Shown here piece by piece: positions 28,024 to 37,948 of a stretch of 64,000 nucleotides of DNA. The stretch is taken from positions 219,440-283,439 of the forward strand of contig JBFMGX010000004.1 in assembly GCA_040752595.1 (NCBI GenBank), written 5' to 3'. This stretch comes from Candidatus Zixiibacteriota bacterium. Lineage in GTDB: Bacteria; Zixibacteria; MSB-5A5; WJJR01. Positions within the stretch are counted from its first letter, which is position 1. Every line of letters starts with the position of its first letter. The notes beneath the pieces are model-generated. The model was not told the origin of the DNA. It did not search any database and saw nothing but the letters and a program-made list of their open reading frames with translations. Both the position numbers and the translations under genes were made by a program.

Positions 28024-28075
28024 GTAGGGGCGAGGCGGTACCTCGCCCGCGGGCGACCCGACGGCTCGCCCCTGC
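28024..28075. repeat. GTAGGGGCGAGGC palindromic repeat
   Basis: Composed of GTAGGGGCGAGGCGGTACCTCGCC and GGGCGACCCGACGGCTCGCCCCTGC. The same pieces in rearranged order occur at 41129-41180, showing a dispersed family. Confidence 0.6.
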
Positions 28076-28098
28076 AAGAATGGTGCATCCAGCGACAA

Positions 28099-28130
28099 GA
28101 AAAACCCCGTCCGCAACGGCGGACGGGGTT
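28099..28130 (-). terminator. Intrinsic terminator of the 2682-residue protein gene
   Basis: Reverse strand: stem AACCCCGTCCGCC/GGACGGGGTT-type hairpin (CCCCGTCCGC paired with GCGGACGGGG around a short loop) then five Ts. It lies 22 nt past the stop at 28152. Confidence 0.9.
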
Positions 28131-28151
28131 CAGTCCATATCGCACGAGACG

Positions 28152-31100
28152 CTACTTCAGCAGCGTCATCTTGCGCGTCTGCGCTCCCTGGGCGGTCTGG
28201 ACGCGATACAGGTAGATGCCGGAGGCCAGCGCGTCACCGTCCTCATTGCGCCCGTCCCAGGGGACATTGACCCAGCCGACGCCCTCGCCCGAGGCACGCC
28301 ACACACGGCGGCCGGTGATGTCGTAGACGGAGACATCGTACTCGCCGCGCTCACTCATGCCGAAGCGTATGACGGTGCCGGCGTTGAAGGGATTTGGGTA
28401 GTTTTGCACCACCGTGAAACTGCTCGGCAACGCGCTGCTCTTGGCCATCGCCGCCGGCAACACAGCGCCGTCGGCCGTGGCCAGATCACTGGAGGCCAGC
28501 TCGGCCCCGTCGGCGTTGGTGATCGGAATCGAGAGAATCTGATGGTCGCCCGCCGCGATCGACGCCCCGGTTGTGCTGTAGACCAGCACGCGCAGTTCGT
28601 TGCCGTCACGGTATGACTTGATCTCCATGTCCGCGGCGGCGGTCGTTAGCACCGGTTTCCCGACTCTGCCGTTCGACGGCACTTGGATCACGAAATGGGC
28701 GCCGCCGACCGCCACCGGTGACTGCCAGCCAATCTCCAACTCGCCGTCGTGGGATTCGCTGACGATCGTCGCGCTGCCGACATAGGGAGAGAGCTTCGGA
28801 TTGGGCGGATATGGTTCCACGTCGCCGGTGATGATGCGAATAAGGTAGACGAGGTCGGCGATGGTCAGGACCAGACCGTCGTCGTTGACATCCGAGGCGA
28901 GGATCTGGATCTCGCGCCAGACGGGATTCCACACCTGGTCGCCGTAGATGAAGAAGTTGGTATAGAGCACAGCGTCGCCGATTTCATTGGCGATGCCATT
29001 CAGATTCAGATCGCCGCGGTCGTCCGGCGGCTGCTGAATACAGATGGCGCCGTCGTTGAAACAAATGGCGGGTATGGCCGTCGGTTTCCCCGGCCCGCTG
29101 GTCAGACAGTCCTCACCCGGAAGCAGGGAGACGATATCGAGAGCCAGCCAAGTTGTGTCACCCGATTTGCTGGAGATTGTGTTGTCGGTACAGTCGAGCC
29201 AGCAGAAGCGGATCGGGATGCAATGGCCGATGAAGTTGCGATCCGACGTGACACGGAAGTCGATGGTCGCGACCGCCCCGATCGGCTTGAATTCCTCGGC
29301 CGGCGGGTGTGGCGTTCCGTTGTCCAGGTCGGCGATGGCGATCAGGTGCACCAGCCCGGTTGGGCAGCCCACGCCGCAATCGCCGTGCGCCGTCAGCCGG
29401 TAAGTGAAATACTCCCAGGACGTGATGGCCGTGCCTTTCGTCACCGTCACAAGTGAGATCGCCGTCTGATCGTAGCACAAGAACAGGTCGAAGCCGCCGA
29501 TGTTCTCGTCCAGCTTGTCGATGTGGACTGGGACAGAAACAGTCTGCCCGTTCAGGGCGCCGATGTTGACGCCGTGATTAACCGAGACGACGATCGGGCA
29601 ATTGCAATCCTCGTGGATGATCTGCACCGTGACGCAGAAGGTGGCCTCGCAGAAGGCCCCGCAGTCATCGGTGCAACGCACCGTGACGCAAACCGTAGTG
29701 TCATGAGTCGGCGTGTAGACCCATTGTCCGCCGATGATTTGGCCTGCTCCGTCGGTGACAACGCATCCGGTGAGGTTGCCGTCCGGATCCGTGGCCGAGG
29801 CCGGCAACGAGATTGTCTGCGGCTCGCACAACTGCAGAATGGTCGTGTCGCGCGGCAGGTGACAGACCGGCGGCTCATTCACGATGAAGGTGACGCGGAA
29901 ACTCGACTCGCAGTACGCGTCGCAGGCGTCCGTGCAGCGAACGGTCACGTTGACCGTCTCATCCCCCGTGGGCGTGAAGCACCAATTCCCGTTTTGCAAC
30001 AGGCCGGGACCGCTGGTGATCTGGCAGGAGACCAGATTGCCGTTCGCATCGGTGGCAAAGGCGGGCAGGCAGACCTGCGTGGCCACGCACTGTGAGATCG
30101 TCGTGTCGTTCGGCAGGTGGCAGACGGGAGGATCATTCGCCCCCGTCGTCACCACGATCGTGTCATAATCCACCAGGCCGCAAGGGTCCGTCACCTTGGC
30201 AATGAGCGTATACACGCCGGGGTTCGGCGGCGTGAAGCAGACCTTGTTCTGCGCCGTGTCGATGGACGTCCCAGTCGGCCCGGACACCAGTGCTTCGATG
30301 AGGCCGGTGAAGCCGTCGGGATCGGACACGGTGTAGGGCAGACACAGCCGTGTCGATGAGCATAGGAAAATGGTCGTGTCGTTCCCGAACGCGATCGTCG
30401 GCGGTGAGTTGAGGTGGACCGTGTAGACGACGGTATCCAGATCGAACAGGCCGCACGGGTCGGTCACGCGGGCGATGATCGTGTACGCGCCCGATGTTGC
30501 CGGTGTAAAGCACACGCGGTTGTTGGCGGTGTCGATGCTCGCGCCCGCCGGGCCGGAGACGAGCGATTCGATCAACCCCGCCGGCCCATCGGCATCGGAG
30601 ACCGTGTACGGCGCGCAGATGATCGTCGCGTTGCACTGCGACACCGTCTGGTCGATGCCGAAGTCGATGACCGGTGCACGGTTCATCGTGACCGTGTAGA
30701 CAATCGTGTCCAGATCAAACAGCCCGCAAGGATCGGTGACACGGGCAATGATCGTGTATGTCCCGTTGCCCGCCGGTGTGAAGCAGACCTTGTTGGCGGC
30801 GGTGTCGATCGTCGCTCCGGTGGGACCGGAGACCAGCGTCTCGATCAACCCGGCTAGCCCATTCGGATCGTCGACCGTATACGACGCGCAGATCGGCGTC
30901 CCCGTGCAGGCGGTGACGCTCTGGTCGTTGCCGAAGACGATGATCGGAGGGTCGTTGACCGTCACCGTGTAGCTGATCGTATCCAAATCACTGGCGCCGC
31001 AAGAATCAGCGACGCGGGCGATGATCGTGTAGGTTCCCGCTCCGGTCGGTGTGAAACAGACGTTATTGCCTGCCGTATCGATGGTGGCTCCGGTCGGGCC

Positions 31101-34100
31101 GCTGACAAGCGTCTCGATCAGTGTCCCGAGCCCGTCCGGGTCGGAGATCGTGTAAGGCGCGCAAATCGGCGACGGCGTGCACTGGGCCACATTCTCATCG
31201 GCACCAAAGCTGATCGTCGGCGGGCCATTGAGCGTCACATCGACGACAACCGTGTCGAGATCCTGGGTATTGCAGGGCATCTCCAGGAGATGGGCAATGA
31301 TCGTGTAGCTCCCTGCCGCCGCCGGAGTGAAACAGATCTGGTTGGCGACGGTGTCGATCGTGGCACCCGGGGGACCGCTGACGAGGGATTCAAACAGCGT
31401 GGCGCCGGGGTTGAAACTGGTCGTCGTGTACGGGACACAGACCGGCTCCAGGGCGCAGAGGAATGGTGCACGGTCGGCGCCGAGATCGATCACCGGCGGC
31501 TGACCCATGGTCACGTTGACCACAAGTGTGTCGTAATCCTCGGCGCTGCAAGTGTCAACGACGCGCACGATGACGGTGTTAGTGCCGGCGCCGGACGGCG
31601 TGAAACAGACGCGGTTCCCCGCCGTATCGATTGTCGCGCCGGGTGGACCACTGACCAACATCTCGACGAGCTTCTCAAGACCATCGAGATCAGAAACCGT
31701 GTACGGGACGCAGATCGGCTCCGGACTGCAAACGAACGTGTTCTGGTCCGGACCGAGGTCGACCGTCGGCGGATCGTTCATGACAATGATGACCCGGAAG
31801 GACCCCTCGCATGTGGCGCCGCAGATGTCCGTGCAGCGAATCGTCACGTCGGCCGTGTCGTCGTCTGCGGGTGTGAAACACCAGTTGCCGCCTGCGACCT
31901 CGCCCGGTCCGACTGCGACCGAACAGACCACCGGTGGATTGGGGCTCGTGGCCGAGACCGGCAGACAGACGGATGTCGGAGTGCAGAGACGAATCGTCGT
32001 GTCGCGCGGGAGATTGCAGGTCGGCGGCTGCTTGGACGGGAAGGTCACGCTGAAGTTGATCTCGCACGAATCCTCGCAGTCGTCAAAGCAGCGGATGATG
32101 ACGTTGATCGTCTCGCCGCCGGTCGGGACGTACGTATATACGTGATCGTTCAATGTGCCGGGACCGTAGAGGACGCACGACGTGGCGTCGCCCTCCGGAT
32201 CGGTTGAGGTGAACGGCACAATGTAGATCGGCGGCGTGCATACCGGCGGTGTCAGCGTCGGGAAGTCGCACACCGGCGGGTCGTTGATGTCGATCGTGAC
32301 CCGGAACGTCTTCTCACAATAGGCGCCGCAGGCGTCGGTGCAGCGGATCGTGACCACGGCGACCTCGTCGCCGGTCGGCGTGTAGCACCACTGGCCGTCT
32401 ACGAGCTGGCCCGGCCCGCTGACGATCTGACAACCGGTCAGATTGCCGTCAGGGTCCGTCGCGTATGCCGGCAGACAGATCGGCGCGGGATCGCATTGGA
32501 AGATTGTCGTGTCATTCGGCAGTTGGCACACCGGCGGCCGGTTGAGCGCCACTGTCACCAGCATGGTATCGCAATCCTGTGCGCCGCACGAATCCACGAG
32601 GCAGACGATCACCTGATACATCCCGGACGTGTCGGGCACAAAGCAGATCCTGTCGTGCCGGTAATTGATCCAGCCGATGTTGGTCGCGTCATATGAGCCG
32701 TTGCCGTCCAGATCGAACTCAATGATCGGGCCGAAGCAAATCGTGTCCGGTTCGCACAGGAACAGTGACGTGTCCTTCGGCAATTGAATGAACGGCGGCC
32801 GATTGACCAGCACGGTCACCTTGATCGTGTCATAGTCGGTCAGATTGCAGGGGTCGGTGACCTTCGCGATGATGGTGCGGGTCCCCGATGTCGTCGGCGT
32901 GAAGCAGACGCGGTTGTTTGCGGTGTCGATCACCGCGCCGCTCGGACCAGAGACCAGGGTCTCAATCAGCCCCGTCAGTCCATCGGGATCGGACACCGTG
33001 TACGGCACACAGATCTGCTCCGGTGTGCATTGGAAGACTGTGAAGTCGTTGCCGAAGGCGATGGTTGGCGGTCCGCCCTGGGTCACCGTGTAGACAATCG
33101 TATCGAGATCATCGCTGCAGCCATCGGCCACTCGGGCGATGATCGTGTAGACGCCCGAGCCGGATGGCGTGAAGCAGACCTGGTTGGCCGCAGTGTCAAT
33201 CGTCGCACCGGCAGGACCCGAGACCAGTGTTTCAACGAGGCCCGCCAGCCCATCCGGATCCGATACGGTGTACGGCGCACAGATTTGTGCCGGCGTGCAC
33301 TGGGCAACGGTCTGATCGGTACCGAATGCTATCGTCGGAGGATGATCCAACGTGACATTGTAGACAATCGTGTCCAGATCAGAGACGCCGCATGAATCCA
33401 TGACTCTGGCGATGATCGTATATGACCCCGAGCCGGAGGGTGTGAAGCAGACTTGATTGAGTGCGGTGTCGATCACCGCGCCGGTTGGCCCGGAGATCAG
33501 CATTTCCGACAGCCACGCCAACCCATCTGGATCGGAGACGGTGTATGGAGCGCAGATCGGTTCCGGCGTGCACTGGGTGAGCGTCTGATCGTCGCCGAAG
33601 GCGATGGTCGGCGGCGCATTCACGGTGACATCGTAGACGATCGTGTCGAGATCGTAGGCACCGCACGAATCTGTGACCCTGCCGGTGATCGTGAATGTCC
33701 CCGAACCCGAAGGCGTGAAGCAGACCTGATTCAGTGCGGTGTCGATCACCGCGCCGCTCGGTCCTGAAATCAACGTCTCCAATAATTGTGCCGGACCGTT
33801 CGGATCAGAAACCGTGTACGGGGCGCAGATCTGTTCCGGCGTGCACTGGGTCAGCGATTGATCGTCCCCGAAGGCGATGGTCGGCGGGGCATTAACCGTG
33901 ACATTGTACACAGTCGTATCGAGATCGTAGGCGCCGCAGGAATCCATGACCTTGGCGATGATTGTGAAGACGCCCGACGCCGCCGGCGTGAAGCACACCT
34001 GATCCAACGCAGTGTCGATGGTCGCGCCCGTCGGTCCGAAGACCAGCGTCTCAACCAACAGCGCCGGACCGTTCGGATCGGAGACCGTATAGGAAGCACA

Positions 34101-36200
34101 GATTTGCGCTGGTACGCACTGGGTCAGATCCTGATCGGGTCCGAACACAATCGTCGGGGGTGCGTTCACAGACACATTGTAGACGATTGTGTCGAGATCG
34201 TAGGCACCGCAGGAGTCGGTCACTTGGGCGATGATCGTGTATCCCCCCGAACCCGACGGTGTGAAACAGATCTGGTTGGTCGCGGTGTCGATCACTGCGC
34301 CGCTGGGTCCCGAGATCAGCGTCTCCACCAGCCACGCCAGACCATTCGGATCAGAGACGGTGTAGGGGGCGCAGATTTGCGCCGGTGTGCACTGGGTCAG
34401 ATACTGATCGGGACCGAACGTAATGGTCGGGGGCGCATTGACGGTTACATCATAGACGATCGTGTCGAGATCATAGGCGCCGCAGGAATCCATGACCTGG
34501 GCGATGATCGTGTAGGAACCCGACGACGATGGCGTGAAGCACACCTGATCCAGCGCCGTGTCGATCACCGCGCCGGCCGGAGCGGAGACGAGCGACTCGA
34601 CCAGCAGTGCCAGGCCGTTGGGGTCGGAGACCGAATACGGCGCACAGATCTGTGTCGGTGTACATTGCGTGAAACTCTGGTCGGGACCAAAGGCAATCGT
34701 CGGCGGCCCGTTGACCGTGATCGTATAGACAATCGTGTCCAGATCAAACGCGTCACACGGGTCGGCCACCTTGGCGATGACCGTGTAGATCCCCGAGCCG
34801 GACGGCGTGAAACACACCTGATTGAGTGCCGTGTCGATGGTCGCGCCGCCGGGACCAGAGACAAGTGACTCCACCAGGCCGGTAAAGCCATCGGGGTCTG
34901 CCACCGTGTACGGCGCACAGACCTGTGTCAACGCGCACTGGGTGACGGCCTGATCAGGACCGAAGGCAATCGTGGGCGGCGAGTCCAAACTGACGTTGTA
35001 AACGATGGTGTCGACATCATAGGCGCCGCACGAATCGGTCACCTTGGCGATGATCGTGTATGTTCCCGGACCCGCCGGCGTGAAGCAGACCTGGTTGGCC
35101 GCCGTGTCGAGGGCGGCACCGGCCGGACCGGACACCAGCGTCTCGATCAGGTGACTGTACCCATCGGGATCCGCCACCGTATACGGCGCGCAGATTGGAC
35201 CGGGCGTGCACTGGGTGATGTTCTGGTCCGGACCGAAGGCAATCGTCGGCGGGCTGTTCACCGTGACATGCAACTGAATCGTGTCGTAGTCCACCCCGCC
35301 GCAGGTGTCGGTCACCCGGACGATGATCGTGTCATACGGGGGACACGGTGTGACGAAACAGATGCGATTGGCCAACGTGTCGATCGTCGCACCGGTCGGA
35401 CCATCGATCAACTGCTCGATGAGCCCTGCCAGCCCATTGGGATCGCTGACTGTATAGTAGATGCAGATCGGCCCGAAGGCGCACTGGAAGATCGATGTGT
35501 CGCTTCCCAGGTCGACGGTGGGGGGGAGGTTGTCGTCGCACGGGGTCTTCGGACGGGCGCCGACGATGCCGCCCATGAAGTCGTCGTAATCGAAGTTCGG
35601 CGACGTGTGATCATCGTCCACGAAGACGAGGATATCGTAATCTCCGGAGAAATCGTTCGCCTCGCCGTCGCCGTCATACCAACGGTAATTGCGGAAGCCG
35701 AGCCCCCGCACGTCGTACATCACAAACCAGATCTGGCTGCCATTGGGCGGATCTGGCAGCGACAGCGCATGCTCGGTGAAGAGATGGGAATCGTCGGGGA
35801 CAGTGTACACAGAATCGACACTCCCCGCTCCGAGATTGACGTCATTGAGCAGGAAGAGACCGAACTGGGTCGACGTCACCGCTTTCCCAGTGGTTCCGTT
35901 CCCCAAGCTGGGGCGCAGGATGGTATTCTGGTCCCGTAAGCCGGGATTGGTCCAGCCGACCCAATTGTTGCCGGACCACGGCGTGTTCTCACCGATGATG
36001 GTGATCGACACGCTGTCCAGAGTTCGAGCCAGCAGCTCCGCCGAAATGGGGGTTCCGATCGGCGTGTCGGTCTGGTCGGTCAGCACGAGGTTCAGCGCCC
36101 GTGCGGGCGTTGCCCCCGAAAGACACAGGATGACCAGCGACGCGAGAACGCCGACGCGGGAGCCGTACCGCAGAGACAGGGCAGACCGGGTCATAGGCAT
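28152..36200 (-). CDS. Giant exported protein: DUF4114-like head, 22 Ig-like repeats, cohesin-like, dockerin, sorting tail
   Basis: 2682 residues from the ATG at 36200 (second ATG 36194); signal peptide with a hydrophobic core LASLVILCLSG ending before ALNLVL. The head (about 35-210) includes YRWYDGDGEANDFSGDYDILVFVDDD, typical of DUF4114-type calcium-rich domains. Then 22 tandem repeats of 83-92 residues follow: most begin PPTIAFGPDQ and contain CAPYTVSDP, SGPTGATIDTA, VCFTPSGSG and DSCGAYDLDTI; repeats 11-14 and 21-22 are of another subtype (PPVCxLPxDTTI). A cohesin-like domain with WEYFTYRL and CPTGLVHLIAIADLDNG is next, then a dockerin (DLNLNGIANEIGD; DVNDDGLVLTIAD) and the tail NYPNPFNAGTVIRF ... 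GIYLYRVQ. Expected on the cell surface, with calcium and disulfides stabilising it. It has its own promoters and terminator. Confidence 0.9.
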   Translation of the reverse strand: MPMTRSALSLRYGSRVGVLASLVILCLSGATPARALNLVLTDQTDTPIGTPISAELLARTLDSVSITIIGENTPWSGNNWVGWTNPGLRDQNTILRPSLGNGTTGKAVTSTQFGLFLLNDVNLGAGSVDSVYTVPDDSHLFTEHALSLPDPPNGSQIWFVMYDVRGLGFRNYRWYDGDGEANDFSGDYDILVFVDDDHTSPNFDYDDFMGGIVGARPKTPCDDNLPPTVDLGSDTSIFQCAFGPICIYYTVSDPNGLAGLIEQLIDGPTGATIDTLANRICFVTPCPPYDTIIVRVTDTCGGVDYDTIQLHVTVNSPPTIAFGPDQNITQCTPGPICAPYTVADPDGYSHLIETLVSGPAGAALDTAANQVCFTPAGPGTYTIIAKVTDSCGAYDVDTIVYNVSLDSPPTIAFGPDQAVTQCALTQVCAPYTVADPDGFTGLVESLVSGPGGATIDTALNQVCFTPSGSGIYTVIAKVADPCDAFDLDTIVYTITVNGPPTIAFGPDQSFTQCTPTQICAPYSVSDPNGLALLVESLVSAPAGAVIDTALDQVCFTPSSSGSYTIIAQVMDSCGAYDLDTIVYDVTVNAPPTITFGPDQYLTQCTPAQICAPYTVSDPNGLAWLVETLISGPSGAVIDTATNQICFTPSGSGGYTIIAQVTDSCGAYDLDTIVYNVSVNAPPTIVFGPDQDLTQCVPAQICASYTVSDPNGPALLVETLVFGPTGATIDTALDQVCFTPAASGVFTIIAKVMDSCGAYDLDTTVYNVTVNAPPTIAFGDDQSLTQCTPEQICAPYTVSDPNGPAQLLETLISGPSGAVIDTALNQVCFTPSGSGTFTITGRVTDSCGAYDLDTIVYDVTVNAPPTIAFGDDQTLTQCTPEPICAPYTVSDPDGLAWLSEMLISGPTGAVIDTALNQVCFTPSGSGSYTIIARVMDSCGVSDLDTIVYNVTLDHPPTIAFGTDQTVAQCTPAQICAPYTVSDPDGLAGLVETLVSGPAGATIDTAANQVCFTPSGSGVYTIIARVADGCSDDLDTIVYTVTQGGPPTIAFGNDFTVFQCTPEQICVPYTVSDPDGLTGLIETLVSGPSGAVIDTANNRVCFTPTTSGTRTIIAKVTDPCNLTDYDTIKVTVLVNRPPFIQLPKDTSLFLCEPDTICFGPIIEFDLDGNGSYDATNIGWINYRHDRICFVPDTSGMYQVIVCLVDSCGAQDCDTMLVTVALNRPPVCQLPNDTTIFQCDPAPICLPAYATDPDGNLTGCQIVSGPGQLVDGQWCYTPTGDEVAVVTIRCTDACGAYCEKTFRVTIDINDPPVCDFPTLTPPVCTPPIYIVPFTSTDPEGDATSCVLYGPGTLNDHVYTYVPTGGETINVIIRCFDDCEDSCEINFSVTFPSKQPPTCNLPRDTTIRLCTPTSVCLPVSATSPNPPVVCSVAVGPGEVAGGNWCFTPADDDTADVTIRCTDICGATCEGSFRVIIVMNDPPTVDLGPDQNTFVCSPEPICVPYTVSDLDGLEKLVEMLVSGPPGATIDTAGNRVCFTPSGAGTNTVIVRVVDTCSAEDYDTLVVNVTMGQPPVIDLGADRAPFLCALEPVCVPYTTTSFNPGATLFESLVSGPPGATIDTVANQICFTPAAAGSYTIIAHLLEMPCNTQDLDTVVVDVTLNGPPTISFGADENVAQCTPSPICAPYTISDPDGLGTLIETLVSGPTGATIDTAGNNVCFTPTGAGTYTIIARVADSCGASDLDTISYTVTVNDPPIIVFGNDQSVTACTGTPICASYTVDDPNGLAGLIETLVSGPTGATIDTAANKVCFTPAGNGTYTIIARVTDPCGLFDLDTIVYTVTMNRAPVIDFGIDQTVSQCNATIICAPYTVSDADGPAGLIESLVSGPAGASIDTANNRVCFTPATSGAYTIIARVTDPCGLFDLDTVVYTVHLNSPPTIAFGNDTTIFLCSSTRLCLPYTVSDPDGFTGLIEALVSGPTGTSIDTAQNKVCFTPPNPGVYTLIAKVTDPCGLVDYDTIVVTTGANDPPVCHLPNDTTISQCVATQVCLPAFATDANGNLVSCQITSGPGLLQNGNWCFTPTGDETVNVTVRCTDACDAYCESSFRVTFIVNEPPVCHLPRDTTILQLCEPQTISLPASATDPDGNLTGCVVTDGAGQIIGGQWVYTPTHDTTVCVTVRCTDDCGAFCEATFCVTVQIIHEDCNCPIVVSVNHGVNIGALNGQTVSVPVHIDKLDENIGGFDLFLCYDQTAISLVTVTKGTAITSWEYFTYRLTAHGDCGVGCPTGLVHLIAIADLDNGTPHPPAEEFKPIGAVATIDFRVTSDRNFIGHCIPIRFCWLDCTDNTISSKSGDTTWLALDIVSLLPGEDCLTSGPGKPTAIPAICFNDGAICIQQPPDDRGDLNLNGIANEIGDAVLYTNFFIYGDQVWNPVWREIQILASDVNDDGLVLTIADLVYLIRIITGDVEPYPPNPKLSPYVGSATIVSESHDGELEIGWQSPVAVGGAHFVIQVPSNGRVGKPVLTTAAADMEIKSYRDGNELRVLVYSTTGASIAAGDHQILSIPITNADGAELASSDLATADGAVLPAAMAKSSALPSSFTVVQNYPNPFNAGTVIRFGMSERGEYDVSVYDITGRRVWRASGEGVGWVNVPWDGRNEDGDALASGIYLYRVQTAQGAQTRKMTLLK

Positions 36201-36464
36201 GAAATTCAACCTCACGTTAGGAATCCGAATATGTGCCCCCACAACACAGCATGTTCATGATCACCGAAGAACTCGCTCCACACATCGCAGGTGGTGTCGA
36301 CAGACACAACTCACCCTCACAGAGGTGCCTTGCCATACAAAACCTCACCCCGTTCCTTGAGGTGGATGGGCGAACGACAAACCCGCCGATGCTTAAACCA
36401 TTACTTCCATCACAACGCGAGGACAGACAACAAGACCTGCTGGCAGAACCTGCCCAGCATAGAT

Positions 36465-36492
36465 AATGTAAGCCGTTTCTCTTTGCTGTCAA
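36465..36492 (-). promoter_or_regulatory. Proximal promoter candidate for the 2682-residue protein gene
   Basis: Reverse strand: TTGACA (36492-36487), 16-nt spacer, TACATT (36470-36465). Leader would be about 260 nt, similar to that of the 1037-residue paralogue. Confidence 0.5.
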
Positions 36493-36899
36493 GAACTTAT
36501 CTCCCAACGAGATGCTGTGATTGTCGTTGCCATTAAACACCGTTGCTATCCCGATTTTCCGCTCGGCTCAAGCAGTACTTTAGGTCCAGAACTACGTCCC
36601 CCGACAACTCCCTGCATGTCGCCAAGTCGTTTGCTGCCATGTCAGGATCGACCAACGACGGCTCGTGCCCGAACCTCGGAGCCGGACTGCGGTGTTGGTC
36701 ACTCAACTGCAGGCCATCTTGGTACCTGGGAACCGGCTTGCCAGTGCCGGCGCTCGCAAGGACCGCGGTCCGTGTTTCTGTCTGTGATTGTGCGTCGGGG
36801 TAGTTTCTGTTGCCCGACGTCCGATCGTTCGCGGTGGGTAAGGGGTGGGGCTCCCTCGTGAGGTGAAGGCCATCACAGCGATCACCGATCTCGCACTGC

Positions 36900-36928
36900 A
36901 ATTTACCAAATAGCCCCGATCTTGTCAA
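36900..36928 (-). promoter_or_regulatory. Distal promoter candidate for the 2682-residue protein gene
   Basis: Reverse strand: TTGACA (36928-36923), 17-nt spacer, TAAATT (36905-36900). Its TTGACAAGATCGGGG start is nearly the same as the promoter at 58964 (TTGACAAGATAGGGG). Confidence 0.45.
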
Positions 36929-37462
36929 CATCAGATCAGACCCTGTTCCTTTTGCCGTCCTGTGCAACGCCACTCACTCCAACTGCAGAGCATGTTCACG
37001 CGTTTCCTGCCACGGCCCGGCGATTCCGCGTTAAGTGCATAGCATACAGCGCCTTATCGAATCGTCGCTAAACCATGATTGGATGACATCCTCTCGACTT
37101 TCAGGTAATCGCGCAAACCGGATACCGACTCCTCAATTCAGGATTCGTGAGTTCGAGAATCGGGGTCACTGTTGTGCCTTCTCTGTCCAATTCGTGACAA
37201 TTTCCTCTTGACTCTGTCCAGATTTGATCGCGTCGCAGGAATTGCTTCCGCGCAGCTCTCTCACCGAATCCGCAACACAATGCGAATCAACGGAGTGCGG
37301 AGATATGCGGGCGGCAGTACCACGGCATACCTATTGCATGCCCCCCAAAATGGTCGGCCCGCGGATGAAGAGGGCCGAGACGATTAAACCCGGAGCTTGG
37401 AGGATTCCCGGACCTTTGACGTTATGCAGCGCGAGTTCGGAGATGGTGCCATGGAGGAAGGC

Positions 37463-37747
37463 ATGCAATGCCCGACTTGCGCGTACGTGCTGACTCGGAG
37501 CGATCAACTGCTCTGTCGTGTTGGTGAGTCGCTGTACTGCCCATCATGCTGGAGCCGCATCGGCCGTGTCGACCAGCCCGAGAGCGGGGCAGTCGGTTCC
37601 GGAGGGGACGCCAAGGGTAGGCAGGCCGATGGCTGCGACCGAGACGAAGTGGAAAGCGCCGGCGACGAGGAATCCCACGGGTTGCCATCCGGGGATGAGG
37701 CTCTGACAAAGAATCGAATTCATCGAGATAAACAAAACATGCCGTAA
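37463..37747 (+). CDS. Small zinc-ribbon-like protein
   Basis: 94 residues from the ATG at 37463, which follows GGAGG at 5 nt; in-frame upstream starts (37397, 37424, 37451) have weaker sites. The N-terminus MQCPTCAYVLTRSDQLLCRVGESLYCPSC is given here in pieces: CPTC near residue 3, a central LLC, and YCPSCW near residue 25, a plausible zinc ribbon. The rest is hydrophilic and acidic, rich in Asp/Glu/Gly, and looks disordered. I do not recognise a family. It sits 21 nt before a tiny HTH gene, suggesting a two-gene operon with a regulatory role (inference). Confidence 0.5.
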   Translation: MQCPTCAYVLTRSDQLLCRVGESLYCPSCWSRIGRVDQPESGAVGSGGDAKGRQADGCDRDEVESAGDEESHGLPSGDEALTKNRIHRDKQNMP

Positions 37748-37768
37748 GGCAGCAGACGCGGAGGAGCA

Positions 37769-37948
37769 ATGAATCGGAAAGAGCGAATCGAGATGGTGCG
37801 ACGCCTCCTGTGGACGAATCGCCAGATGCCGCTGAATGAGATCGCCAGGGCCTCGGGTGTGTCGCTGCGGACAACGTACCGCGACCTGCACTCGCTGCTG
37901 TCGCGCCCGGCCATGTCGCCCAGCACAACGGTTCTCATGAAGCCGTAG
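37769..37948 (+). CDS. Tiny helix-turn-helix protein (59 residues)
   Basis: 59 residues, ATG at 37769 preceded by GAGGAG at 2-3 nt. The sequence has MNRKERIEMVRRLLWTNRQ, then LNEIARASGVSLRTTYRDL, a clear DeoR/HTH_11-type helix-turn-helix (recognition helix around residues 31-42), and a short tail. It lacks any effector domain, so it is either a minimal DNA-binding protein or the stump of a larger regulator. It follows the zinc-ribbon-like gene by 21 nt and precedes the histidine kinase gene by about 180 nt. No phage genes are nearby. Confidence 0.6.
   Translation: MNRKERIEMVRRLLWTNRQMPLNEIARASGVSLRTTYRDLHSLLSRPAMSPSTTVLMKP

Larger units (their letters stand above)
36201..37462. other. 1.26-kb non-coding region between divergent units
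   Basis: Lower GC than its surroundings, with no convincing gene on either strand; the short open frames here lack ribosome-binding sites and family features. It holds two reverse-strand promoter candidates for the 2682-residue protein and must also hold the promoter for the small forward genes starting at 37463, which I could not pinpoint. Confidence 0.55.

Noticed and set aside
28152-36200. Regular ~270-nt repeats that might suggest a CRISPR-like or satellite array
   Set aside because: The units are in frame, of protein-domain length, and vary in the manner of Ig-like domains. No short direct repeats with unique spacers exist.
36217-37400. Several open frames of 60-150 codons in the intergenic region
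   Set aside because: No ribosome-binding sites, odd composition with many Cys/Ser/Arg, and they overlap promoter candidates on either strand.
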